Below are positions 17,155 to 25,684 of a stretch of 64,000 nt of DNA, one piece after another. This DNA comes from Kushneria marisflavi (GTDB taxonomy: Bacteria > Pseudomonadota > Gammaproteobacteria > Pseudomonadales > Halomonadaceae): the NCBI RefSeq assembly GCF_002157205.1, contig NZ_CP021358.1, positions 2,232,001 through 2,296,000 on the forward strand, given 5' to 3'. A program made the translations under genes and the position numbers. The notes beneath the pieces are model-generated. The model was not told the origin of the DNA, did not search any database, and saw only the letters and a program-made list of their open reading frames with translations. Each line of letters begins with the position of its first letter. Positions within the stretch are counted from its first letter, which is position 1.

Positions 17155-19422
17155 GTGATTAAGGGAATCTCAAAGATTAAGGGGCTAGGGGTGTATGGAG
17201 ATTACACTAAGCCAGCGGGGATTAACTAGTTTGGAGTAAAGAACCTCATCTATGGATGGAACTACTCCGGAAAGACTACGCTTTCACGACTTTTTGCTCA
17301 GCTAGAAAATAAGGCGCTGAATCCTGATATCTCTGGCTCCTCATTCACCATCGATACTGATGAGGAGTCGATAACGGAAAAAAATTTTACGCAATCGAAT
17401 CAGACTATTAGAGTCTTTAACTCAGACTTTGTTCGTGACAACCTGAATTTTACTGGGCAAAGCTTCAAGCCAATCCTACTCCTAGGCAAAGAGTCCGAAG
17501 AGGCACAGAGGAAGCTTGATCATTGCGAAGATCTGTATAAAAGAATACAAGAGAAAGTCAGAGAGATTACAAAGGAAACGGGAAAGATCGAATCAGATTT
17601 TTCTACAGCCAAGACGGCCACAGCAGCCAGTATAAAAAAGACTCTTGGCTTAGTTGAGGCCTACACAGCAACACATCTTGGTCGAGATATCTCTACGATC
17701 TCGACCCTTGAAGACTCACAACTTCAGGATGATGACCAACTTCGCGGCGATCTCAAACTTTCTTTAACCCCAGAAAGCGAAAAACCTATCACGGTTCCGA
17801 AAATTGCTGTGTCCCTGTCTATTGAATCATTGCATGGCGAGGCGGTGGCTTTGCTAGCTTTGACTCCTAACTTAGCCAGCACAATTAAGCATCTAGAAGA
17901 AAACCCCCTTATCGAGGGATGGATTGAGAAAGGGCTTTCGCTGCACTCAGAAAAAGACAAATGTGAGTTCTGTGGTGGTGATATCAGCAAACACAGACTG
18001 GACGACCTGCAAGCCCACTTCTCCAAAGATCTAGCTGACCATAAGCGCAAGGTAGAAGAGCTTCATAACCGCATTAAAGCGGCCAAGATATCGGTCACCA
18101 TGCCCAAGGAAGCTGAGTTCAACCCACATTTTCGCGATAAATTCCGCGAGGCAATATCTCCGCTATCTGAGGCGATTGAAGCCTTCAATATGTTGGTGGA
18201 CACGCTTATGGCAGATGTTCAGAAAAAGATTGGCAATCCTTTCAAGATCCATGAACCTACTGACTTGCCTGAAAATATCGGCCAAATTATTATCGATAAT
18301 GTCAATACAGTCAATCAGGTTATAGACGATAACAACCAGATTGCATCTAACTTTACCAAGGTTAAAAAAGAGGCGATCAAGCGAGCCAGACTTCATCTGG
18401 TCCAAGAGTTTTTTAATGAGCAAGCAAAGGTTGGCCGTGACGCCAAATTAGAACGACTAAAAATCAAGGAAGGGCGATTAAATCGCCTTGCTGGAAGAGT
18501 TCAAAAGGAGGCGAATAAACTCAAAGCAGAAATTAGCCTCGCACAACTTGGACGTGAAGAAATCAATAAAAGGCTAGCTTCCATGCTGGGGGAAGAAGCC
18601 GTGCAGATTAACGTGGTGCCTGAAGGTGTACAGGAACGGTTTCAACTTGTCCGTAAAAACGGGATGCCGGCTAAAAATCTAAGCGATGGGGAAAAGACAG
18701 CAATTGCTTTCTCCTACTTTCTGACCAAGCTCAAAGAACTCAAGTCGGAGAAATTCAAGAAAACGATCGTCTATATCGATGACCCGATTTCAAGTCTAGA
18801 TTCTAACCACATCTTTCAGGTTACAGCTGCTATTCGCGAATTCTTTTTTCATCAAGTTGAGAACAATGGTAATCTAGAATGGACTACAAAGTGTAAGCAG
18901 CTGTTTGTTTCTACGCATAATTTTGAATTTTTAAATTTGCTTCGCGAAGTTAAGCCGGATAACCAAAGAAAAGCGCCCCTGTATTTGATTAAGCGAGTCA
19001 AACCCCAAGGCTCTAGGTTAGAGAATATGCCCATATCTCTCTCTAGATATGCATCGGAATATCATTTTCTTTTTGAGGTGGTTTATCGTTTTCATGAAGC
19101 TCCTGATAAGACAGATCACGAAATTTTAATGCTTCTTCCTAATGCAGTGCGTCGCTTTGTGGAGCTTTATACTTACTCTCGAATGCCTGGGGTTTCCAAG
19201 GAAACCGTTGATCAAAGAGCAGAAAGTTTGTTTGGAAACGAGAAAGCCAAGCGCATTTTGAAAGTTTTTCATTACTTCAGCCACGCGAATAGCGTTGATC
19301 GACTTGCCGGGAATAATGAGCTTATTTTTGACTTGGAGCATGCGGTCAACGATTTGCTCTCTGCAATTAGGGAAAAAGACCCCCTTCATTGGGAAGCTCT
19401 TGAGAAAGCGGTAAGCGTATAG
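17155..19422 (+). pseudogene. RloC/AAA_13-like zinc-hook ATPase with premature amber codon
   Basis: A continuous frame of 756 codons starts at GTG 17155 (good ribosome site) and is broken only by TAG at codon 25 (17227-17229). After the TAG comes Walker A GWNYSGKTT (residues 34-42). A zinc-hook-like CEFC lies at residues 270-273 within a charged coiled-coil region. Further on are the ABC signature-like LSDGEKTA, Walker B VYIDDPISSLDS (about residues 538-549) and the switch FVSTHNFEF. This architecture matches COG4694/AAA_13 proteins such as RloC, many of them phage-defence ATPases. RloC is a tRNA anticodon nuclease, but its Arg/Glu/His triad was not identified here. No ATG/GTG/TTG lies between the TAG and Walker A, so a restarted product would lack the P-loop. 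The long intact remainder indicates a recent mutation, a sequencing error or readthrough. Confidence 0.8.
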
Positions 19423-19787
19423 TGCTCCAGAATGATTATGAAGAGAGTGTCTGGTAATTCTTTGTTCCGGACGTGACTTGACGATATGTCGCTGAGCTTA
19501 GGCGTCATACGAGAGCTCTCCTAACGCCCTCTTCTGGCCGAAAGCGATCCTTCTTTATCCCTCGCCGGAACGACGACGTTTTATATTCCTGCTTCTTGGT
19601 CACGCGTATTCTTGGCCCTTAAAACGATAATTTTCTATCAATAGTGGATAAACCGTTCCGTCTGCTCATGACACGCCACCAGCTACTGATGCCTCCGTTT
19701 CAATAGATCCTGAAAGCCATGGCTTCTCTTTTGCAGTGCCCGTGAGGTTTCATGTCCTGTATTCCGGCCCTTGTGAACAGGATGTGA
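19423..19787. other. Gene-free interval
   Basis: These 365 bases between the interrupted ATPase gene and the nitrilase-family gene show no supported coding region, hairpin terminator or repeat. The composition is intermediate between the AT-richer island and the normal chromosome. The last 20 bases carry the ACAGGA ribosome-binding region of the next gene. Confidence 0.5.
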
Positions 19788-20576
19788 GTGGATATGCCCT
19801 CTAAAAATGCAGGCAATGTCGTTGTCGCTTTGGCGCAGTCACCGGTTATCCGCGGTGCCGTGGCGGACAATCTGACCACGCATCTGCGTTACGTCGAGCG
19901 TGCGGCTCAGGACGGCGCCGATGTCATCGTCTTTCCCGAGCTCTCGCTGATTGGTTACGAGCCCGATCTGCTGGAAGCGCTTGCCATGGCTTCCGATGCC
20001 GAGGTGTTCAAAACCCTGTCTGCTGCCGCGGTCGAGAACAATATGGCTGTGATTGCAGGTTGTCCGCTGATCAACGACGGCGGCAAGCCCCGCATCGGGG
20101 CAGTCATCTGCTTTCCCGATGGGGCGCGTACGTTTTACGCCAAGCAGCATCTGCACGATGGGGAGGAGGCGTACTGCTCGCCGGGTGATGAAGCCTGTCT
20201 CTTCACCGTCAACGGCGTGCGCATCGCGTTGGCGATTTGCGCCGATTTTGCCCACACCATTCACAGTGATGCCGTTGCCGCTCAGAAGGCGGCGGTCTAT
20301 TTAGCCAGTGTGTTGATTTCAGACGGTGGATATGAGGCGGATGCCCAATGCCTCGCCGGCATTGCCCGGCGTCACGGAATGCCTGTGCTGTTTTCCAACC
20401 ATATCTCCGACACTGGTGGCTGGCAGACCTGCGGCAGAAGCGGCGGATGGAATGCGCGGGGGGCACGCCTTGTGGGCGCCAGCGGGCGTGAGGCCTGTCT
20501 GGTCATCGCTGTGATCCGCGATGGTGTGCTGGAGGGCGCATCAGGGCGCGTTATCGCGATGGACAGCGGTGCCTGA
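19788..20576 (+). CDS. Carbon-nitrogen hydrolase (nitrilase superfamily)
   Basis: This 262-residue amidase-type member of the nitrilase superfamily carries the Glu-Lys-Cys triad. Glu lies in VIVFPELSLIGYEPD (about residue 50), Lys in TFYAKQHLHDGEE (about residue 119) and Cys in VRIALAICADFAH (about residue 149). The enzyme would hydrolyse a C-N bond in an amide. The substrate is not evident, and the family includes N-carbamoyl-amine and omega-amidases. GTG at 19788 or ATG at 19794 may be the start, since both follow ACAGGA. It stands alone on its strand, before the cobalamin riboswitch. Confidence 0.85.
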   Translation: MDMPSKNAGNVVVALAQSPVIRGAVADNLTTHLRYVERAAQDGADVIVFPELSLIGYEPDLLEALAMASDAEVFKTLSAAAVENNMAVIAGCPLINDGGKPRIGAVICFPDGARTFYAKQHLHDGEEAYCSPGDEACLFTVNGVRIALAICADFAHTIHSDAVAAQKAAVYLASVLISDGGYEADAQCLAGIARRHGMPVLFSNHISDTGGWQTCGRSGGWNARGARLVGASGREACLVIAVIRDGVLEGASGRVIAMDSGA

Positions 20577-20679
20577 TCAGCAGGAGCGGCGATCAAGCGC
20601 TGGCGTCCGGGCACTGCCCCTTTATCAGACATCGCTTTAAAAAGGCGTTGCTTTCCCCGAGCCCGCCGGGCATAGAATG

Positions 20680-20846
20680 CAGGTGACATGGTGTTGAAGC
20701 GGCCCTGCCGTTTCAAATGAAAAGGGAACGTGGACAAGCCACGGCTGCCCCCGCAACTGTAAGCGATGAGCCCGCCTCACACGCCACTGGCCACTGCCGG
20801 GAAGGCGAGGCAAGGGTGATGACGCGCAAGCCAGGAGACCTGCCAT
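20680..20846 (+). promoter_or_regulatory. Cobalamin (B12) riboswitch
   Basis: The conserved elements appear in order: AAAGGGAA at about 20720-20728, TGCCCCCGCAACTGTA at 20746-20761, GCCACTG at about 20783, GGGAAGGC at about 20799 and the B12 box AGCCAGGAGACCTGCC at 20829-20844. Binding adenosylcobalamin would lower expression of the downstream CbiM-like gene. A hairpin CTGCAC/GTGCAG at 20870-20886 ends just before the AAGG ribosome site, suggesting translational control. Confidence 0.95.
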
Positions 20847-20900
20847 GTCGACTTCCATTCATCTCATCCCTGCACGGTGGGTGCAGCAAGGATCAATCGC

Positions 20901-21584
20901 ATGCATATCGAACCGGGCGTCGTCACGGGCGCCAAAATCCTGTTGAGTTACGCCACCGCGGCCGGTGCCTTCGGGCTGACCGCGCGTCTGGCACGGCACA
21001 CGCTGGTAGGCCGCGATGGCTTCACGGCGCTGATCGGTCGCAGTCTTGTGGCCACGCTGTGTGTCTTCTGCTTTTTCGAGATGTTGCCTCACCACGCCGT
21101 GGGCGTGTCGGAGGTCCATCTGATTCTGGGCTCGACCCTGCTGTTACTGTTTGGCGCCGGCCCGACGGCGATCGGCCTGGCGCTGGGGCTTTTGATTCAG
21201 GGGCTTTTCTTCGCGCCGTTCGACCTGCCGCAATACGGTATGAACGTGACCACACTGATCGTGCCGCTGTGGGGCATCAGCGTGCTGGCCAGACGCCTGA
21301 TTCCGCGCGATACGCCCTACGTTGAGGTGACCTATCGACAGGCGCTGGCGCTTTCCACCGCCTATCAGGGCGGCATCGTGCTCTGGGTCGGCTTCTGGGC
21401 CTTCTACGGCGAGGGGCTTTCGGCGCAGAGCCTCATCAATGTCAGTACGTTCGGGGTGGCCTACATGAGCGTGGTGATTCTGGAACCGCTGATCGATCTG
21501 GGCGTGCTGGCGCTCGCCAAATGGCGCGCCGGCATGACACGCGGGCCGCTGTTCAATGCCCGGCTGCATCGCCCCGCGCTCTGA
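20901..21584 (+). CDS. CbiM-like energy-coupling-factor permease (putative cobalt/B12-related transporter)
   Basis: This 227-residue inner-membrane protein has about six hydrophobic segments. Its N terminus MHIEPGVVTGAKILLSYATAAG resembles the metal-binding N terminus of CbiM (MHI...G), where the free amino group and His chelate Co2+. For this reason the start at 20901 is preferred over one at 20877. It is preceded by a cobalamin riboswitch, which strongly supports a role in cobalt or corrinoid supply. The usual partners CbiN, CbiQ and CbiO are not adjacent, so it may act with unlinked ECF components or alone. It ends before a strong terminator. Confidence 0.82.
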   Translation: MHIEPGVVTGAKILLSYATAAGAFGLTARLARHTLVGRDGFTALIGRSLVATLCVFCFFEMLPHHAVGVSEVHLILGSTLLLLFGAGPTAIGLALGLLIQGLFFAPFDLPQYGMNVTTLIVPLWGISVLARRLIPRDTPYVEVTYRQALALSTAYQGGIVLWVGFWAFYGEGLSAQSLINVSTFGVAYMSVVILEPLIDLGVLALAKWRAGMTRGPLFNARLHRPAL

Positions 21585-21608
21585 AAGACGCTCGAGACGC
21601 ATGATGAC

Positions 21609-21634
21609 AAAGCCCACCCAACGGTGGGCTTTTT
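21609..21634 (+). terminator. Rho-independent terminator after the CbiM-like gene
   Basis: AAGCCCACC and GGTGGGCTT pair around CAAC, followed by a run of T. The same 26 bases recur exactly at 21932-21957. The A-run before the stem may allow function in both directions. Confidence 0.9.
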
Positions 21635-21759
21635 GGTTCTGTGCATCAGTCGTGGTTAATGTTTTCTTGATGGTTTGGCTCATGACGAATTAGGCAAAAG
21701 TTGCGTTGTTGATATTTGCAATCAAGCTACTGTTAATTTGTCTAATCAAAGGAGCGCTT

Positions 21760-21909
21760 ATGGCCGTCAAGCACATACCGACCGGTGTTGTTCATAAAGG
21801 CAATAAAGGCGGGAAAACCGGCTGCGGTTTTGACACGAAAGACCATTCAGATCATTGGGTGTCTTCAGGCAGTAGAATTACCTGCGACAAGAATGGTTGT
21901 AAAAATTGA
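21760..21909 (+). CDS. Small cysteine-containing protein of unknown function (49 aa)
   Basis: The ATG at 21760 follows AAAGGAG at ideal spacing and opens a 49-residue frame beginning MAVKHIPTGVVHKG. The protein is rich in Gly, Lys and His and contains TGCGFDTKDHSDHW and a C-terminal ITCDKNGCKN. Its three Cys and nearby His residues could bind a metal or form a disulfide. No signal peptide or membrane segment is seen. I do not recognise a named family. It forms its own transcription unit, with an AT-rich upstream region and a strong terminator 22 bp after its stop. Real translation is likely from the ribosome site and the isolated unit. Confidence 0.75.
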   Translation: MAVKHIPTGVVHKGNKGGKTGCGFDTKDHSDHWVSSGSRITCDKNGCKN

Positions 21910-21931
21910 ATGGCCGACCGGTTTTTACTCT

Positions 21932-21957
21932 AAAGCCCACCCAACGGTGGGCTTTTT
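21932..21957 (+). terminator. Rho-independent terminator after the small protein gene
   Basis: This is an exact 26-bp copy of the terminator at 21609-21634, with a 9-bp stem, CAAC loop and T-run. It can also serve the convergent LysR gene, whose end is at 22002. Confidence 0.9.
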
Positions 21958-22001
21958 ATTTGATCAACAACCATGCGGCCCGGCCAATAGAGGTGCTGGG
22001 C

Positions 22002-22950
22002 TCAGTGGGCCTTGTTCGCCTCACCGTCGAAGACGGTGGCTTCTTGCAACAGCCAGTCGACAAAACGTGCCACGGCAGGCGACGCTTCACCGATCGCCGG
22101 GGTCAGCAGGTCGTAGGTCATGGGGGAGGCGAGGGCATGCTGTTCGCCGAAGGGGCGAATCAGTACGCCGCTGGCCAGCCGGTCCATCACCAGGGGGAGA
22201 CTGGCCAGCATGAGGCCCCGCCCGGCAATGGCCTGGTCCACGGCCAGCCCGGACAGCGAATAGCGCCTTTGCGGCGGCGACACCTGATTGGCGACGCCGA
22301 CTGTCTCGAGCCATGTCTGCCAGCCCGGGACGGTGGCGCTCTGTGGAGAGTTCCAGGCCACTTCCAGCAGGGTGTGACGGGCCAGGTCGGCGGGCTTCAT
22401 GGGCTGACCGTGCTGTTTGAGCAGTGCGGGAGCACAGACGGGGAACAGCTCATCGCCCAACAGCCGGTAACTCGTCACGTCCGACCAGGGGCCGCGGCCA
22501 TAGCGTATCGCCAGACGCGCCCCGTTGCCTCGCCAAGTGGGGACGATCAGGGTGTCACTGGACTCCAGCGAAATATCGAGACCGCCAATGTGAGCCTCAA
22601 ATGTGGCCAGCCGTGGCAGCAGCCACAGCTGCAGGAAAGTGGGCGGTGCGCTGAGCGTCAGCATCGGAGTCTGTCGTGCACTCTCCCGCGCGGTCGCGAC
22701 ACCCGCCGCGATGTGCTCAAGGCCGCTGTCGATGTTCCGGGCCAGTTGCCGCCCGATCTCGTTGAGCTGTACCCCGTTGGCATGTCTCTCAAAAAAACGT
22801 AACGCCGAGCCGGTCTTCGAGTTGTTTGATCTGACGGCTGACCGCACCGGGCGTCACCCCCAGCCTATTGGCAGCGTGCTTGAAGCTCTGCGTGCGGGCC
22901 GCCTCGGCGAATGCGCGCAGTGCATTGAGGGGAAGACGTTCGATCTTCAT
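22002..22950 (-). pseudogene. LysR-type regulator (GcvA-like), frameshifted
   Basis: The N-terminal part from ATG 22950 reads MKIERLPLNALRAFAEAARTQSFKHAANRLGVTPGAVSRQIKQLEDR, a clear LysR winged-helix. It stops at 22789 because of a run of seven A on the plus strand (22791-22797). Removing one base lets the frame continue as FFERHANGVQLNEIGRQL and through a complete effector-binding domain to 22002. The restored protein has about 315 residues, normal for GcvA-like regulators. The gene is divergent from an EamA exporter, the classic target arrangement. A homopolymer sequencing error, a true null mutation or slippage could each explain it. Confidence 0.88.
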
Positions 22951-23044
22951 GGATGAGTTTTCCTGAGCCTTGGCCTCCAGATTAATCGTTTGGCGGTGAG
23001 ACCGGCAAATGCTCCACTGAGGCCTGTAACCGACAGGAGGCCCT

Positions 23045-23974
23045 ATGCAGAACACCGGACAGGCAACGTCTACTCTATCGACAGACAGCAGGTCGATCCG
23101 CCGGCGGCTGGACCTGCAGGCCAGTGCCCTGATGGTGCTGTTCTGCATCGTGCTGGGCGCTCAGCAGGTGGCCATCAAGATGGTGGCGGCAGACATCTCA
23201 CCGCTGGCGCAGGTAGCCCTGCGCTCATCGCTTGCGGCTGTGCTGGTAGCGGCGCTGGCCTGGTGGCAGGGCATCAGGCTGCGCGATATGCGCGCGCAGC
23301 TCGGCCCGGGGATTCTGGTGGGGCTGGGATTTGCCGCGGAGTTCTTGTTTGTGGCCTGGGGGCTCAACCATACGCTGGCCTCTCACATGTCGGTGTTTCT
23401 CTACACGGCCCCCGTTTTTGCGGCCGTGGGGCTGCACCTGTGGGTGCCGGGCGAACAGCTGACGCGACGCCAGTGGATCGGTATTGCCCTGGCCTTTGGC
23501 GGTATGGTGCTGGCCATGGCGCCGGATACCGATATCGACAATGCCGGTGACATTCTATGGGGCGACCTGCTGGGGCTGCTGGCCGGTCTTGCCTGGGCGG
23601 CCACGACGCTGGTGATCCGCCGCTCATCGCTTTCCGAGGCGCCGCCGGTCCAGTCATTGTGCTATCAGCTGACTGTCGCGGGTCTGCTGTTGCTGCCTGC
23701 CACGGTGCTGCTGGGTGATGTCGGGCGCATTCAGTTTACCGGCGCGGCGATCGCCAGTCTGACCTTCCAGACGCTGGTCATCTCCTTTGCCGCACTGCTT
23801 TTGTGGTTCGCGCTGCTGCGGCGCTACTTTGCCTCGCAACTGGGGGTCTTCTCGTTTCTATCCCCGATTTTTGGCGTGCTGTTCGGGGCGCTCCTGCTCG
23901 GCGAGCCCCTGACAATCAATTTTCTCTCCGGTGGAAGCCTGCTGCTGATCGGTCTGGTGGTGGTGACGCGATAA
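23045..23974 (+). CDS. EamA/DMT-family transporter
   Basis: This 309-residue inner-membrane protein has ten hydrophobic segments in two EamA repeats. The first is about residues 27-160 (LMVLFCIVLGAQQVAIK onward) and the second about 165-305, ending LLLIGLVVVTR. Drug/metabolite superfamily members of this type usually export amino acids or other metabolites. GGAGG lies 6 bases before the ATG. Its divergence from the LysR-type gene suggests that regulator controls it. Because the regulator is frameshifted, control may be lost or altered in this strain. Confidence 0.88.
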   Translation: MQNTGQATSTLSTDSRSIRRRLDLQASALMVLFCIVLGAQQVAIKMVAADISPLAQVALRSSLAAVLVAALAWWQGIRLRDMRAQLGPGILVGLGFAAEFLFVAWGLNHTLASHMSVFLYTAPVFAAVGLHLWVPGEQLTRRQWIGIALAFGGMVLAMAPDTDIDNAGDILWGDLLGLLAGLAWAATTLVIRRSSLSEAPPVQSLCYQLTVAGLLLLPATVLLGDVGRIQFTGAAIASLTFQTLVISFAALLLWFALLRRYFASQLGVFSFLSPIFGVLFGALLLGEPLTINFLSGGSLLLIGLVVVTR

Positions 23975-24051
23975 AGAATGTCGTGCTGTCGTCATTCAAG
24001 CCTCGGGGGCACCAAATAAGCGGTTAGTGTGGTCTTGAGGCATGGCGGCAT

Positions 24052-24078
24052 AAAAAAACCCACCGTTCGGTGGGCTTT
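24052..24078. terminator. Bidirectional terminator
   Basis: CCCACCG and CGGTGGG form a 7-bp stem with a TT loop, flanked by A7 on the left and CTTTT on the right. It lies between the convergent EamA and aldehyde dehydrogenase genes. The stem resembles the two copies at 21609 and 21932. Confidence 0.85.
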
Positions 24079-24108
24079 TGGATCATGTAACATCTTCGCA
24101 GGAAAGAC

Positions 24109-25671
24109 TCACCCCACGCCGTTGCCGTACCCCATCGCCACGCTTGCCTGCTCGCCGGTTTCCACCCAGATGCTCTGGGGCAGGGTGTACTCCTTGAGGC
24201 CTTCCAGGCCACTGGAGCGGCCAAAGCCGCTGTCGCCGAAGCCGCCAAACGGCGACATCACGTTGATCGCCTTGTAGCTGTTGATCCAGACCGTACCGGC
24301 ACGCAGCTTGCCGGCGACGCGGTGGGCGCGGGCGACGTCCTGCGTCCAGACCGCGCCGGCCAGCCCGAAGCGGGTGGCATTGGCCAGTTGCACGGCCTCG
24401 GCTTCGTCATCAAAGGGCATGGCAACGACCACCGGGCCGAAGACCTCTTCACAGGCGATCGCCATGTCGGGCGTTACATCGGCAAGCACCACTGGGGCCA
24501 GAAAGTAGCCACTGGCGCCTTCGGGCAGCCCGTGCGGGCGGTGACCGCCGGTCACCAGCCGGGCGCCGGCCTTGACGGCCGTATCGATCATGTTGGTGAC
24601 GCGCTCGAACTGTCGCGAATTTTGAAGCGGTCCCATGCGAGTGGCGTCCTCTTCCGGCAGGCCGACAGCAATCCGTGCAGCAGCGCGCCCCAGGCGTTCA
24701 ACGACTTCCTCGAAAATATCGCGCTGGATCAGAAGCCGTGACCCCGCCACGCAGCTCTGCCCGGCGGCGGCGAAGATGGCGGCCTGAGCGCCGGCGATGG
24801 CGTCATCAAGGCGGGCATCGTTGAATATGATGTTGGCGGATTTGCCACCCAGTTCCAGCACACTGGGCACCAGCCGCCGGGCACCGGCCCGGGCGATCAG
24901 GCGGCCGCTTTCCGGAGAACCGACAAAGACCAGTTTCGAAATGCCGTCATGATCGGTCAGGGCCGCGCCGGTGGTGGGTCCCACGCCGTTGACGATATTG
25001 ATCAGCCCCTTTGGCAGGCCGCCGCCTTCCAGCAGTTTCGCGATCACGACCGACGTGAAGGGCGTCAGCTCCGAAGGCTTGAGCACCGCGGCATTGCCGG
25101 CCGCAATGGCAGGCGCCAGCTGCCAGGCGCAGGTGAACATCGGCGCGTTCCAGGGCGTGATCTGACCCACCACGCCATAGGGCACGTGGCGCACATAGTT
25201 GAGATGCGAGGTGGGTACCGGGATCACTTCGCCATGCTGCTTGTCACACCAGCCGGCGTAGTACTCGAACATCTCGCGCACCTTGCCGACCTCGCCGCGA
25301 CAGTCGCTGATCGGTTTGCCGGCCACCACGCTCTCCAGCTGTGCAAGCTGCTCCTCTTCTCCCGCCAGTGCCCGGATAGCCGCATTCATGTGCCGGCCGC
25401 GGGCACTGGCGGTCAGGGCCATCCATTCCATTTGCGCCCGGGCGCCGGCACTGACGGCACGCGACACCAGCGCCGCACCGGCATCGGGATAGCTCACCAG
25501 TACCTGGCCGGTGACCGGGTTGCGCAGCGTGATCGGCTCGCCCTGGCCGATGACGGCCTCGCCATCGATCCAGTTGGTGGCCGGCGCGCCGATGTGGCCC
25601 AGCCCAAAGTGATCGAGCAGGGTCTCAAGACGTGTTCGGGCGCGTTGATCCAGTTCAGACATGGTCGACAT
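24109..25671 (-). CDS. NAD(P)-dependent aldehyde dehydrogenase
   Basis: This is a 520-residue member of the ALDH superfamily, which oxidises an aldehyde to its acid. It shows ITPWNAPMFTCAWQLAPAIAAGNAAVLKPSE (cofactor region, about residues 170-200), VFVGSPESGRLIA, the general base in VLELGGKSANI and the nucleophile in AAGQSCVAGSRLLIQ (Cys about residue 310). Similarity looks closest to betaine-aldehyde, semialdehyde or aromatic-aldehyde dehydrogenases, and the substrate is open. ATG 25671 is preferred since AGGAA lies 7 bases upstream. It starts 13 bp after the stop of the 3-hydroxyisobutyrate-dehydrogenase-like gene and closes an apparent operon with the DUF3100 protein. Confidence 0.9.
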   Translation of the reverse strand: MSTMSELDQRARTRLETLLDHFGLGHIGAPATNWIDGEAVIGQGEPITLRNPVTGQVLVSYPDAGAALVSRAVSAGARAQMEWMALTASARGRHMNAAIRALAGEEEQLAQLESVVAGKPISDCRGEVGKVREMFEYYAGWCDKQHGEVIPVPTSHLNYVRHVPYGVVGQITPWNAPMFTCAWQLAPAIAAGNAAVLKPSELTPFTSVVIAKLLEGGGLPKGLINIVNGVGPTTGAALTDHDGISKLVFVGSPESGRLIARAGARRLVPSVLELGGKSANIIFNDARLDDAIAGAQAAIFAAAGQSCVAGSRLLIQRDIFEEVVERLGRAAARIAVGLPEEDATRMGPLQNSRQFERVTNMIDTAVKAGARLVTGGHRPHGLPEGASGYFLAPVVLADVTPDMAIACEEVFGPVVVAMPFDDEAEAVQLANATRFGLAGAVWTQDVARAHRVAGKLRAGTVWINSYKAINVMSPFGGFGDSGFGRSSGLEGLKEYTLPQSIWVETGEQASVAMGYGNGVG

Positions 25672-25684
25672 GACAGCGTTCCTG

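Noticed and set aside
17155..19422. Calling the ATPase a tRNA anticodon nuclease (RloC/PrrC)
   Set aside because: The ATPase and zinc-hook features match, but the catalytic Arg/Glu/His arrangement was not found in the C-terminal region, so only RloC-like architecture is claimed.
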